Positions 1 to 8,532 are shown, counted from the first letter of the stretch. The stretch: 64,000 bases of DNA from Saccharothrix luteola (GCF_020859565.1 NZ_JAJHUO010000024.1:62001-126000), one strand, 5' to 3'. Program-made: numbers and translations. Notes: generated by a model not told the origin, from the sequence alone.

Positions 1-230
1 TTGGGCAGCGGGACGTAGACGGCGTCCACGTTCGGGTCGTCCAACAACTCCTCGTAGCTCCCGTGCACGCGAGGGATCCCGTGCCGGTCGGCGAAGTGCT
101 GCGCCCGCCCGACGTCGCGCGCCGCCACCGCCGCCACCTCGACCGACGCCACCGACCGCCCCGGTCTCACCAACGCCGCCGGCACGATCCGCGCCGCCCC
201 CAAAACCCCGATCCGCACGTGGTCGGCCAT
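1..230 (-). CDS. Gfo/Idh/MocA-family oxidoreductase, N-terminal part (runs off window)
   Basis: Only the first 76 or so codons are in the window; the 3' end lies beyond base 1. The start is the ATG at 230-228. The protein begins MADHVRIGVLGAARI, a Rossmann beta-strand followed by a Gly-rich turn. It continues with an HGIPRVHGSYEELL stretch and DDPNVDAVYVPLPN, the conserved nucleotide-binding and 'P-N-x-x-H' entry region of the GFO_IDH_MocA family. The family uses NAD(P) to oxidise or reduce sugars and similar substrates; the substrate cannot be told from this fragment. The start lies 1 base after the stop of the large NACHT protein gene on the same strand, so the two are probably co-transcribed and translationally coupled. 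Family assignment is good; substrate is unknown. Confidence 0.82.
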   Translation of the reverse strand, partial: MADHVRIGVLGAARIVPAALVRPGRSVASVEVAAVAARDVGRAQHFADRHGIPRVHGSYEELLDDPNVDAVYVPLP

Positions 231-231
231 G

Positions 232-3200
232 TCAGGACGTTACCCCCGGGAGCACGTCGTCAACCCCGAGCCGCCTGATGTCCGGGTAGTACGGATCCAA
301 CTCCCCGACCTCGAACCGCACCTGCTTCACCGCCCACCACAACCGGTCACCGACGTCGCCGGAGACCTTGTACGACCCGTCGGGCAGCACCACCGCCGTC
401 CCGCCGACGCCGTGCACCAGCACCGCCAGCTCCGCACCGGTCCCGGCGTCCCAGATCCGCGCCGTGCCGTCGTCGGCCGTAGTCGCGATCCGCGAACCGT
501 CCGGCGAGAACGCCACGCTGCGCACGTCACCGGTGTGGCCGGTCAACGTCACCAGGTGCTCACCGGTCTCGCTCCAGATCCGCGCCGTCCCGTCCGAGGA
601 CGCCGTGGCGATCCGCCGGCTGTCGCGGGAGAACACCACGTCCAGGACCATGCCGTCGTGCCCTTCCAGCCTCGCCGTCTCGCGCCCGTCGAGGCGCCAG
701 ACGCGCGCGGTGCCGTCGGCGGACGCGGTGGCGACGCGGTGGCCGTCGGGCGAGAACGCCACGCCCCACACGTCGCCGGTGTGACGCGCCAACTCCACCC
801 TGCCGGTCATCCTGATGTCCCAGACGTACGTGAGGCCGTCGCGGTGCGCGGTCGCGAAACGGCCGCCGGCCGGGTGCATCGCCACGGCGTTGATCGCCGC
901 GCCGTCGTGCTCGAACCGGGTGAGGGGAACCTGCTCGGGCAGATTCCAGCACGTCACCACGTCGGCAGAGGAGGCGACCAACCGGTGGCCGCCGGTGGAC
1001 AGGGCAAGCGAGTGGACCACCCCGTCGACGGGGATCAGCTCCTCGCCGGATCCGATGACCTTGATGCCGGACGGGACGGCGAACGCCATCGTCGTGCCCG
1101 CCGACGAGAACGCCGCGAGTCGCCTGAACCCCATCTCGCCGTCGAACTCGCTCCGAACCGCGCCCGTCCGCAGGTCCCACACGCGGACCATCCCGTCCAC
1201 GGACGTAGTGATCAGCGACCGGCCGTCGGGCGAGTACGACGCGGAGCCGACCAGGTGCGGGTCGTCGTTCAACCACTGCGACCGCCTGTCGTCCGGGGTG
1301 CGGATGACGGCCAGCCCGTCGTCGGCGGTCACCGCGAAACGCATGCCATCACCGGTCGGCCTGATGTGGGTTACTCGACTCGTACGCGACGAGCTGGCCA
1401 CGAGGGCTCCGTTGGTGGTGACGATGGAGTACTGGTCGCCCTGAGTGAGAGCGAGCCGACGCTCGTCCAGGAAGACCATCCCGTCGACGCGGCTCAGGTA
1501 ACTGGGAATGACGGCCAGCTCGTCGCCGGAACGCGCGTCCACGACGGTCAGGTTGGTCGTCGCGCCGTGGGCGACCGTCGCGCCGCTGCGCGAGACGGCC
1601 AACCTGGCGCCGGCCACCGGTGCGAACGCCGCGACCAACTTCAGGTTGTCCGTGCGTCGAACCTCCACCTCGCGGCCCGCTCTCGTGACGATCACGCGCC
1701 CGTCGGCCGAGGCGACGAGGTCGTGGTGGAACCCCGGCAGCTCGCGCACGACCTCCCCGGACCTCGCGTCCCACAACCGGATCGCACCCTGCGGGCCCTT
1801 GGTGACGAAACGATTGCCCCCCGCCACGAAGTAGCCGTGCCCGACCTGGGCCTGCGGCAGTCGGGTGACCAGCTCACCGGTCTCCGCATCCCACATGTAC
1901 GCCCCGCCGTCCGCTTCCAGCGTGGCGATCAGGCGGCCGTTCTGGGCGTAGGCGACGTCGACGATCGGGTGCGCGCGTCGGCGCCAGACCCGCACCGGCT
2001 GGTTGGCGCCCAGGTGTCGCAGCTCCACCACGTGCCGGTGCGCCACCGCGGCCAGGTCGCCGTCCGGTGAGAACGCGACCGCCGCCACGTCCGCACCGAG
2101 CGGCGCGAGGGTCGGCGTCGCCGGGTCACGCCCGCTCACCGCCGCCTCCTCCGGCGTCGGTCCGGCGACGCCCAGCAGGGCGGCCCGGCGCCACCGGCTG
2201 CCCGTCAGCACGGCACCGGTCAGGTCGCCGCCGACCAGCCGTACGCCGGTCAGGTTCGCGCCGGACAGGTTCGTCCCGGCGAAGTCCTTGCCGTGCAACC
2301 GCTGTCCCGACAGATCGGCCTCGCTCAGGTCGGCGCCACGCAGGTCCAGGTGGCCGAAGTCGAACCCTCGCAGGTCCGTGCCGGCCAACGACAGGTGGAC
2401 CCGCGCCTCCAGCCGCCTCGCCACCTCGGTCGCGTTGTGCTTGGCCGCATCCGGCGCGTCGACATCGGCCAACACCCCGCGCGCCCAGCTCAACGCGGCC
2501 TCGTGACCGGCCAGGTCGCACAGGAAGTCGACCATGAGCCGGGACATCTTCCGGTTGACGATCTCCGTGCCGGGCAGCTCGTCCGCCGCCACCTTCGCCA
2601 CCAGCCACTCCATCACCGACTGGTGGACGAACGCGAACCCGCCCGCCTCGGTCCGCACCAGCAGCGACCCCGACCCGACGGCGTGCGCGGCCTGGTCGAT
2701 CGAGTACCCGCGCTCGGTCAACCGGGTCAACGTCCGCACCACGGTGTCCTCCAGGTCGGCCTTGTCGATGGTCGTCGCCGTGGTCTGCCACAGCCGCAAC
2801 GCCAACGCCGTGCACGCCGACAGCCGCTCTGCCCCGTCGAATGACGGCGTCCCGTGCCGGTGCCGTTGCCGGTCCACCTCCTGCACCAGCCAGAAGTCCA
2901 CCAGCTCCCGGTACAGCTCCGCCGCGCTGATCCGGCCGTGCTGCCGGCGCACCTCGTGCAACCGCTCGTCGTCCAGGTCGGCGATGAACGACAGCATCCT
3001 CGGGTTCCGGGACAGGCCCAGCAGGTCGTTGATCGCGCCCAGCAGCTCGAACCGCGCCGCCGCACGGGCCGCGTCACCGCCGTAGTGCCTGGTCAGGAAG
3101 TCGCGGATCTGGTCGTCGGTGAAGTCCTCCAGCACCGCGACCCGGCTGGCGGTCAACGCCGACACCCGCCGGCCGAGCGCGTTCAGCACCTGGTCCGTCG

Positions 3201-5361
3201 ACTGGAAGTGCTGGCTGCGGCTCGTCAGCACGACCTTCGCCCGATCGGTCACGGCCTGCAGCAGCGTGGACAGGTAGTCGGCCGCGTTGTCGTAGCCGAC
3301 GCGCAGCTCGAGCTCGTCGAACCCGTCGAACAGCAGCGCCAGCCGACCGCTGCGGATCATGTACCGCAGCTTGGCCACCTCGACCGCGTCCACGCCCTCG
3401 CCCACGAGGTGCTGCGCCAAGAGCTCGTCCAGCGACGGCCCCTTCTCCAGGCTGCGCAGCTCCACCAGCACGGGCAGCAGGCCCGGGTGCTCGGCGGGCA
3501 GGGCCCGGGTCAACTGCCGCAGCAGGAACGACTTGCCGCGCCCGAAGTCGCCGAGCACCACCACGAACCGGGCGACGTCCTCGCCGAGCCAGGCGAGCAC
3601 CCGTCGCAGCAGGTCGTCGCCCTTTTCCTGGGATCCCGCCAAGCCGAACCGCTGCGGCACGTACAGGTCGGCCGGGTAGACCCCGTCACCGGCCAGCCGC
3701 CGGGTCTGCCGCTCCGCCAACGACCGCAGGTCCAGCAGTCCCTGGTACTCCACGAAGCTGCGCAGCCGCACACCGCGCCGTCGTGCCGCGGCCACCAGCT
3801 CGGGCGCGGCGGGTGGTCCGCTGTAGACCAGCTCGGACGGCACGGCGGGGTCCGCCGCGGCGAAGGAGGCGTGCACGTGGTCGGCGAACGCGTCCACCGC
3901 CGCGATGTCCGCCTTCGTGGCCACGCCGACCGGCCACTGCTCGAAACCGCCGCCCGCCCGGGGCTTCGACACCCGGATGTAGTGCGCTTCGGCGCGCGGT
4001 GTGACGGTCGCCGTCGGGTGTGCCACGCGGGTGGCTTCCAGCACGCGGTCGAAGAAGGTGTCCACGCTCCTGGCCGACCGGACAGGCGACGCGGTCCACT
4101 GGGCGACGCCGTGGGCGGGCACCGCGACGAGCGACCAGGTGGCGGGCTCGTCGCGGAGGCTCGTGAGCGGGAGGTCGACGTCCACCGGGACCTGCACCCC
4201 GAGCGGTCCCTGGACCGCGCTCAGCCGCTTGACGGCCCCGTGCCGGAGATCCCGCAGGAGCTCGCCGAACCGCTCGACCTGCCGCTGGCCCAGGCCGAGG
4301 CCGTCGCCTCGGTGGGTGATGTCGACGGTCGAGTTGAGGCCCGCGACCACGAGGTCCAGCTCGGGGTAGTCGAACAGGGTCCACGGCTCGTCCGGCGTGA
4401 AGCTGAACCGCGCGCCGTGGAACTCCTCGAACGCCGCGGCGAACGGTCCCCACTTCGGCCAGTACGGCGGCTTCGGGATCCGGCCCCACGCCTCCTCCTG
4501 CCGGAAGTACGCCTCGCACGCCAACCGGTTCACGTCCCGCGACCCGGGCACGACGACCACCCGTTCGCGTGGCAGCTTCACCGCGTCGGCGAGTTCGGCC
4601 AGGAACCGGAAACCGCGCTCGAACTCGTCCGGCCTGCCGTGCTCGGTCAGGTCGCCGGTGAACACCACCAGGTCGGGGCGTGCCTCGGCGAAGTCGGTCG
4701 GAGACCAGGTGGCCTGCCCGGAGCCGAAGCGCGTGCCGGCCAGGTGCAGCACGGTCAGCTCATCCGGCCCGCCGGGCAGTTCCTCGCGCAGGCGGTCGGC
4801 GGCGATGGCGTAGCTGTCCTGGGAGGCGGCCGTCGCGACGATGCCGACCACCCGGCCCGTGCGGTGGTCCCACACGGGGCTGCCGCTGTACCCGCGTTGG
4901 ACGGCCAGGGCGGACTCGCTGTCCAGCTGCACGAGCCGTCCGCCGACCCGGCCGCGGACCACGGCACGCGTCCACGCGCCGTCCGGCCGGTTCGCCGGGT
5001 AGCCGAACACGTCGACCGTGCTACCGGCGAGCAGGGGCGTGGTGGCCAGCCGCGCGGGCGTGACGCCGCCGGGCAGGTCGAGGTCGAGCGTGGCGATGTC
5101 GTCGCCCGGGCTGCCTTCCCGCGGCGGCGGTGGTGTCCAGGTGCGCACGCGTGCCGTGGCCGTTTCGCCGTTCAGCGCGGGGAAGTCGACCTCGACGGTC
5201 TCCGCCGGTCGGGCCGCCGAGCGCGGGTCCAGGCCCAGCGCGAGGTTGACGACGTGGGCGCACGTGACGACGTGACGGCCCAGCACGACCCCCGCCCCGA
5301 CGGTCCGGCCCGCCGCGTCGGTGAAGCGGACGACGGAGCTGGGTAACGAGCCGTCGGGCAT
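232..5361 (-). CDS. Trypsin-like protease / degenerate metallophosphoesterase / NACHT NTPase / pentapeptide / WD40 protein
   Basis: A 1709-residue STAND-type protein. Residues 1-195 are a trypsin-like protease with H36 (TCAHVV), D88 (DDIATL) and S159 (GYSGSP). Residues 204-400 resemble a calcineurin-like metallophosphoesterase. The strand that normally reads LHLSDLHFG is LHLAGTRFG, and GNHD is GSRD, so metal ligands are missing; only GDLTE (236-240) is kept. Residues 450-545 may be a decayed nuclease-like fold (inference). A NACHT-type NTPase follows, with Walker A GDFGRGKS (604-611) and Walker B LLFDGFDEL (676-684). Pentapeptide repeats lie at about 987-1060 and WD40 repeats from about 1090 to 1650. 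The tail carries GSYKVSGDVGDRLWW and ends near GELDPYYPDIRRLG. Such proteins usually sense a ligand through their C-terminal repeats and release an N-terminal effector, often in antiphage or cell-death roles; the role here is inferred. It starts 29 bp from the divergent upp. Confidence 0.9.
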   Translation of the reverse strand: MPDGSLPSSVVRFTDAAGRTVGAGVVLGRHVVTCAHVVNLALGLDPRSAARPAETVEVDFPALNGETATARVRTWTPPPPREGSPGDDIATLDLDLPGGVTPARLATTPLLAGSTVDVFGYPANRPDGAWTRAVVRGRVGGRLVQLDSESALAVQRGYSGSPVWDHRTGRVVGIVATAASQDSYAIAADRLREELPGGPDELTVLHLAGTRFGSGQATWSPTDFAEARPDLVVFTGDLTEHGRPDEFERGFRFLAELADAVKLPRERVVVVPGSRDVNRLACEAYFRQEEAWGRIPKPPYWPKWGPFAAAFEEFHGARFSFTPDEPWTLFDYPELDLVVAGLNSTVDITHRGDGLGLGQRQVERFGELLRDLRHGAVKRLSAVQGPLGVQVPVDVDLPLTSLRDEPATWSLVAVPAHGVAQWTASPVRSARSVDTFFDRVLEATRVAHPTATVTPRAEAHYIRVSKPRAGGGFEQWPVGVATKADIAAVDAFADHVHASFAAADPAVPSELVYSGPPAAPELVAAARRRGVRLRSFVEYQGLLDLRSLAERQTRRLAGDGVYPADLYVPQRFGLAGSQEKGDDLLRRVLAWLGEDVARFVVVLGDFGRGKSFLLRQLTRALPAEHPGLLPVLVELRSLEKGPSLDELLAQHLVGEGVDAVEVAKLRYMIRSGRLALLFDGFDELELRVGYDNAADYLSTLLQAVTDRAKVVLTSRSQHFQSTDQVLNALGRRVSALTASRVAVLEDFTDDQIRDFLTRHYGGDAARAAARFELLGAINDLLGLSRNPRMLSFIADLDDERLHEVRRQHGRISAAELYRELVDFWLVQEVDRQRHRHGTPSFDGAERLSACTALALRLWQTTATTIDKADLEDTVVRTLTRLTERGYSIDQAAHAVGSGSLLVRTEAGGFAFVHQSVMEWLVAKVAADELPGTEIVNRKMSRLMVDFLCDLAGHEAALSWARGVLADVDAPDAAKHNATEVARRLEARVHLSLAGTDLRGFDFGHLDLRGADLSEADLSGQRLHGKDFAGTNLSGANLTGVRLVGGDLTGAVLTGSRWRRAALLGVAGPTPEEAAVSGRDPATPTLAPLGADVAAVAFSPDGDLAAVAHRHVVELRHLGANQPVRVWRRRAHPIVDVAYAQNGRLIATLEADGGAYMWDAETGELVTRLPQAQVGHGYFVAGGNRFVTKGPQGAIRLWDARSGEVVRELPGFHHDLVASADGRVIVTRAGREVEVRRTDNLKLVAAFAPVAGARLAVSRSGATVAHGATTNLTVVDARSGDELAVIPSYLSRVDGMVFLDERRLALTQGDQYSIVTTNGALVASSSRTSRVTHIRPTGDGMRFAVTADDGLAVIRTPDDRRSQWLNDDPHLVGSASYSPDGRSLITTSVDGMVRVWDLRTGAVRSEFDGEMGFRRLAAFSSAGTTMAFAVPSGIKVIGSGEELIPVDGVVHSLALSTGGHRLVASSADVVTCWNLPEQVPLTRFEHDGAAINAVAMHPAGGRFATAHRDGLTYVWDIRMTGRVELARHTGDVWGVAFSPDGHRVATASADGTARVWRLDGRETARLEGHDGMVLDVVFSRDSRRIATASSDGTARIWSETGEHLVTLTGHTGDVRSVAFSPDGSRIATTADDGTARIWDAGTGAELAVLVHGVGGTAVVLPDGSYKVSGDVGDRLWWAVKQVRFEVGELDPYYPDIRRLGVDDVLPGVTS

Positions 5362-5390
5362 CGGTTAGAGGTACCACATACTGTTCGACC

Positions 5391-6017
5391 ATGGACGTCC
5401 TCGTTGTCGATCACCCACTGGCCCGGGCGCGGCTGACCACCATGCGCGACGCCCGCACGGACAACGCGGCGTTCCGCGCCGCGCTGCACGAGCTGACCGT
5501 GATGCTCGTGTACGAGGCCACGCGCGACCTGCCCGTGGCCGAGGAGCGGGTCCACACGCCCGTCGCCCGGACCACCGGCTACCGCCTGGCGAACCCGCCG
5601 CTGCTGGTGCCCGTGCTGCGGGCCGGCCTCGGCATGGCGGACCAGGCGCACAAGCTGATCCCGGACGCGCAGATGGGCTTCGTGGGCCTCGCGCGTGACG
5701 AGGAAACCCTCCAGCCGACCCCGTACATGGAGTCGCTGCCCGACTCCCTGGCCGGCCGTCCCGTCTTCGTGCTGGACCCGATGCTGGCCACGGGCGGCTC
5801 GATGGCGTACACGATCCGCCTGCTGACCGACCGCGGCGCCACCGACGTGACCGCGATCTGCGCCCTGGCCGCCCCCGAGGGCATCAAGCACCTCGAAGAG
5901 TCCGCCAACGCGATCCGCCTGGTCACCGCCAGCATCGACGAACGCCTGAACGACTCGGGCTTCATCGTCCCGGGCCTGGGCGACGCCGGCGACCGCCAAT
6001 ACGGCGCCGTCCACTGA
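5391..6017 (+). CDS. upp: Uracil phosphoribosyltransferase
   Basis: The 208-residue product converts uracil and PRPP to UMP in pyrimidine salvage, in the cytosol. The PRPP-binding signature VFVLDPMLATGGS is intact, as are LLVPVLRAGLGM and the C-terminal uracil-binding FIVPGLGDAGDRQYG. The length matches the family norm of about 208. A TACTGT -10-like hexamer at 5379-5384 lies 6 nt before the ATG and there is no Shine-Dalgarno, so the mRNA is probably leaderless. The gene is divergent from the NACHT protein gene, sharing a 29-bp promoter region. A large palindromic repeat array sits directly after its stop. Confidence 0.96.
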   Translation: MDVLVVDHPLARARLTTMRDARTDNAAFRAALHELTVMLVYEATRDLPVAEERVHTPVARTTGYRLANPPLLVPVLRAGLGMADQAHKLIPDAQMGFVGLARDEETLQPTPYMESLPDSLAGRPVFVLDPMLATGGSMAYTIRLLTDRGATDVTAICALAAPEGIKHLEESANAIRLVTASIDERLNDSGFIVPGLGDAGDRQYGAVH

Positions 6018-6020
6018 CGC

Positions 6021-6166
6021 CGCGAGAGTCCTACGTTCAGCGGCCGAGAGTCCTACGTCCAGAGGCCCTGAGTTCAACACTCGACCGACCGAGTGGTCTG
6101 GCTGAGCGTTGAACTCAGGGTGCGTGAACGTAGGACTCTCGCGCCGCGAACGTAGGACTCTCGCGG
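6021..6166. repeat. 22-bp-periodic palindromic intergenic repeat array 1
   Basis: Six units with exact 22-bp spacing: three in one orientation starting at 6024, 6046 and 6068, and three inverted units starting at 6104, 6126 and 6148. cgcgagagtcctacgttca (6021-6039) has a perfect inverted copy at 6125-6143. ccctgagttcaac (6066-6078) has its inverse at 6108-6120. The whole stretch can fold as one nested hairpin between the convergent ends of upp and the SDR-like gene. It belongs to the same family as the arrays at 34301, 35377 and 43041. A bidirectional terminator or protein-binding role is inference. Confidence 0.85.
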
Positions 6167-7006
6167 TTAGGTCAGGGTGGTGGAGTGGTCGGTGGCCCAG
6201 GTGGAGAGGGTGCGGCCCTGGCGGCCCGTGACAGTGGTGAAGTCGGCGGTCACGGTGGCCGGTTCCTCGTTGTGCTGGGCCATGTAGCCGAGCAGGTACT
6301 CGGCGACGTCGTAGGGCAGGCCCTCGTCGCAGATCAAGGTGGCACGGGCCTGGCCGTAGGTCAGGCGTTCGAAGCGGATCGGGCGGCCCAGGCCCCGGCT
6401 GATGGCCGCGACCTGCTCGACGTGCGTCAGGGCCTCCGGCCCGCTCAACGTGTACGCCTTGCCCGCGTGCCCGTCACGCAGCAACGCGTGCACCGCCACC
6501 TCGGCCACGTCGTCCTCGTGCACCGGCGCCCCGACCGACTCCGGGAACGGCGCCCGCACCACCCCCTCCTCCTTGATCGTCCGCGCCCAGATCAGCTTGT
6601 TCGCCATGAACTCGCCCGGCCGCACGTGCGTCCACGCCACCCCTGACGCCTCGATCACCCGCTCCACGTCGCGGTGCAGCTCGTAGCTCCCCGGCCGCTC
6701 CACGGTCACCGCGCTGCTCGACAGGAACACCACCCGCCGCAGGTCCGGCGCGAGCTCCAGCAACGCCTGGGCGTGCTCCGCCGCGTCGTCCGACTCGATC
6801 GCCGCCAGCAGGAACACCGCCGTCACCCCAGCCAACGGCAGCTCGGCCGGCCGCGTCAGATCACCTCCCACCACCTCCACGCCCGCGGGCACCACGGCCC
6901 GAGCCGGGTTCCGCGTCAACGCGCGCACCGGCACACCCGCCTCCGCCAACTGCCGCACGACCGCGCCGCCGATCGTTCCGGTCGCCCCGGTGACCAGGAT
7001 CGTCAC
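6167..7006 (-). CDS. NAD(P)-binding NmrA/atypical SDR-family protein
   Basis: The 279-residue product opens with MTILVTGATGTIGGAVVRQL, the glycine-rich NAD(P)-binding loop (GATGTIGG) of atypical short-chain dehydrogenases. VEVVGGDLTRP is the conserved 'GDL' strand. The catalytic YxxxK of classical SDRs is not evident, which fits the NmrA/HSCARG-like or NAD(P)H:quinone oxidoreductase-like subgroup, whose members are sensors or reductases. The VHEDDVAEVAVHALL stretch is typical of this group. It is monocistronic, convergent with upp across the repeat array, and divergent from the chitinase gene. The substrate is unknown. Confidence 0.85.
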   Translation of the reverse strand: MTILVTGATGTIGGAVVRQLAEAGVPVRALTRNPARAVVPAGVEVVGGDLTRPAELPLAGVTAVFLLAAIESDDAAEHAQALLELAPDLRRVVFLSSSAVTVERPGSYELHRDVERVIEASGVAWTHVRPGEFMANKLIWARTIKEEGVVRAPFPESVGAPVHEDDVAEVAVHALLRDGHAGKAYTLSGPEALTHVEQVAAISRGLGRPIRFERLTYGQARATLICDEGLPYDVAEYLLGYMAQHNEEPATVTADFTTVTGRQGRTLSTWATDHSTTLT

Positions 7007-7142
7007 AAGCCCTCCCCAGACGGTTACTCAAACTTGAACAGCGCCGAAGCTAGCGCGATCACCACCCACCGCGCACATGCAAAAGTTTGCAACGCACGTG
7101 AGGACAATTCGCATTACCGGATTCGGCCGAACGGCCGTAGAG

Positions 7143-7156
7143 GTGGTCTAGACCTC
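7143..7156. promoter_or_regulatory. DasR-type (dre) operator, distal
   Basis: gtggtctagacctc matches the core TGGTCTAGACC of the GntR-family regulator DasR, which represses chitin and N-acetylglucosamine genes in actinobacteria. It lies about 50 bp upstream of the chitinase start. Recognition is by motif only; no DasR gene is in the window. Confidence 0.7.
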
Positions 7157-7165
7157 ATCACTACC

Positions 7166-7179
7166 GTGGTCCAGACCAC
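7166..7179. promoter_or_regulatory. DasR-type (dre) operator, proximal
   Basis: gtggtccagaccac is a near-perfect palindrome matching the DasR core and repeats the distal site with a 23-bp offset, about two helical turns. Paired TGGTC(T/C)AGACC repeats are a known feature of Streptomyces chitinase promoters, so chitin/GlcNAc-controlled expression is likely. Confidence 0.72.
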
Positions 7180-7202
7180 ACCCGGAGCCCGCGAGGAGAA
7201 GC

Positions 7203-8513
7203 ATGTCGAGCAGGAGATGGGTGCTCCCGGCCCTCCTGGCCACCGCGATGACCGTGTCGCTCGCGCCGCACGCCGCCGCCCACGGAGGACACGGCGGGCA
7301 AGGCGGCCACGGCGGGCACGGGAAGGCCGAGCGCGTCGTCGGCTACTACACCCAGTGGAGCGGCTACGACCGCAACTTCCTGGTGCGCGACCTCGTGGCC
7401 AACGGCACCGCACCGCGGCTCACCCACCTCAACTACGCCTTCGGCTTCCTCGACGAGTCCGGCAAGTGCGTCAGCGCCGACCCGTGGGCGGACTACCAGC
7501 GGCCCTTCACCGCCGAGCAGAGCGTCGACGGCACGGCGGACGTCGCCGGCCAGCCCCTGTCCGGCAACCTCAACCAGCTCAAGCAGCTCAAGGCCGAGCA
7601 CCCCGAGCTGCGGATCAACATCTCGCTCGGCGGCTGGACCGGCTCGAAGTACTTCTCCAACGCCGCCCTCACCCCCGAGTCGCGCGCCGCGCACGTCGCC
7701 TCGTGCCTGGACCTGTGGCTCAAGGGCAACCTGCCCGGCGCCGCGCCCGGTGCGGCGGCCGGCGTGTTCGACGGCGTCGACCTCGACTGGGAGTGGCCGT
7801 CGTCCGAGGCCGCGCCCGGCAACGTCGTGCGGCCCGAGGACAAGCAGAACTTCACCGCGCTGCTCGTCGAGTACCGCAAGCAGCTGGGCAAGCTGACCTG
7901 GCGCACCGGCAAGCGCTACGACCTCACCGCGTTCCTGCCCGCCAACCCCGCCCAGGTCGACCGCGGCTTCGAGGTGAAGAAGGTCTTCGAGCTGCTGACG
8001 TTCGGCACCATCCAGGGCTACGACTACCACGGCGCGTGGGAGCCGCTGACCAACCAGCAGTCCGCGCTCCGCACGCCCGCCGCCGACCCGACCGCGCCGC
8101 CGTTCAGCTCGCAAGTCGCGATCGACCACTACCTGCGCAACGGCGCGCCGAAGAGCAAGGTCGTGATGGGCGTGCCGTTCTACAGCCGGGGCTGGACGGG
8201 CGTGCGCGACGAGGGCAACGGCCTGTTCCAGCCCGCCACGGGTCCCGCGCCCGCGACCTACGAGGCCGGGTACGAGGACTACCGGATCCTCAAGGCGCAG
8301 CTGGCGAAGTTCACCGTGCACCGGGATGCCAAGGCCGGTCACGCGTGGTTGTTCGACGGCACCACGTTCTGGACCTGGGACGACCCGGTCGAGATGAAGC
8401 GCAAGGGTCGCTACGTGGCCGAACGGCGCCTTGGCGGCGCGATGATCTGGTCGCTCGACGGCGACACCGCCGACGGCGAGCTGATCAAGGCGCTCACGAG
8501 CGGACTGTCCTGA
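7203..8513 (+). CDS. Secreted GH18 chitinase
   Basis: The 436-residue product hydrolyses beta-1,4 links of chitin outside the cell. A Sec signal peptide spans about residues 1-26 (MSSRRW, hydrophobic core, PHAAA). A Gly/His-rich linker HGGHGGQGGHGGHGK (27-41) follows. The glycosidase barrel starts at RVVGYYTQW and contains the SLGGW motif (141-145) and the catalytic DxxDxDxE as FDGVDLDWEWP, with D190, D193, D195 and proton donor E197. No carbohydrate-binding module is present, so it is a compact single-domain enzyme. The start is set by gaggagaagc just upstream. Two DasR-type operators precede it, and a strong hairpin terminator follows at 8533-8564. Confidence 0.95.
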   Translation: MSSRRWVLPALLATAMTVSLAPHAAAHGGHGGQGGHGGHGKAERVVGYYTQWSGYDRNFLVRDLVANGTAPRLTHLNYAFGFLDESGKCVSADPWADYQRPFTAEQSVDGTADVAGQPLSGNLNQLKQLKAEHPELRINISLGGWTGSKYFSNAALTPESRAAHVASCLDLWLKGNLPGAAPGAAAGVFDGVDLDWEWPSSEAAPGNVVRPEDKQNFTALLVEYRKQLGKLTWRTGKRYDLTAFLPANPAQVDRGFEVKKVFELLTFGTIQGYDYHGAWEPLTNQQSALRTPAADPTAPPFSSQVAIDHYLRNGAPKSKVVMGVPFYSRGWTGVRDEGNGLFQPATGPAPATYEAGYEDYRILKAQLAKFTVHRDAKAGHAWLFDGTTFWTWDDPVEMKRKGRYVAERRLGGAMIWSLDGDTADGELIKALTSGLS

Positions 8514-8532
8514 GCTGGACGGTCCACGGGGT

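Noticed and set aside
2854..5346. An 830-codon open frame on the + strand opposite the NACHT protein
   Set aside because: It is Arg/Pro/His/Gln-rich with no recognisable fold and is explained by third-position GC bias of the real gene on the - strand.
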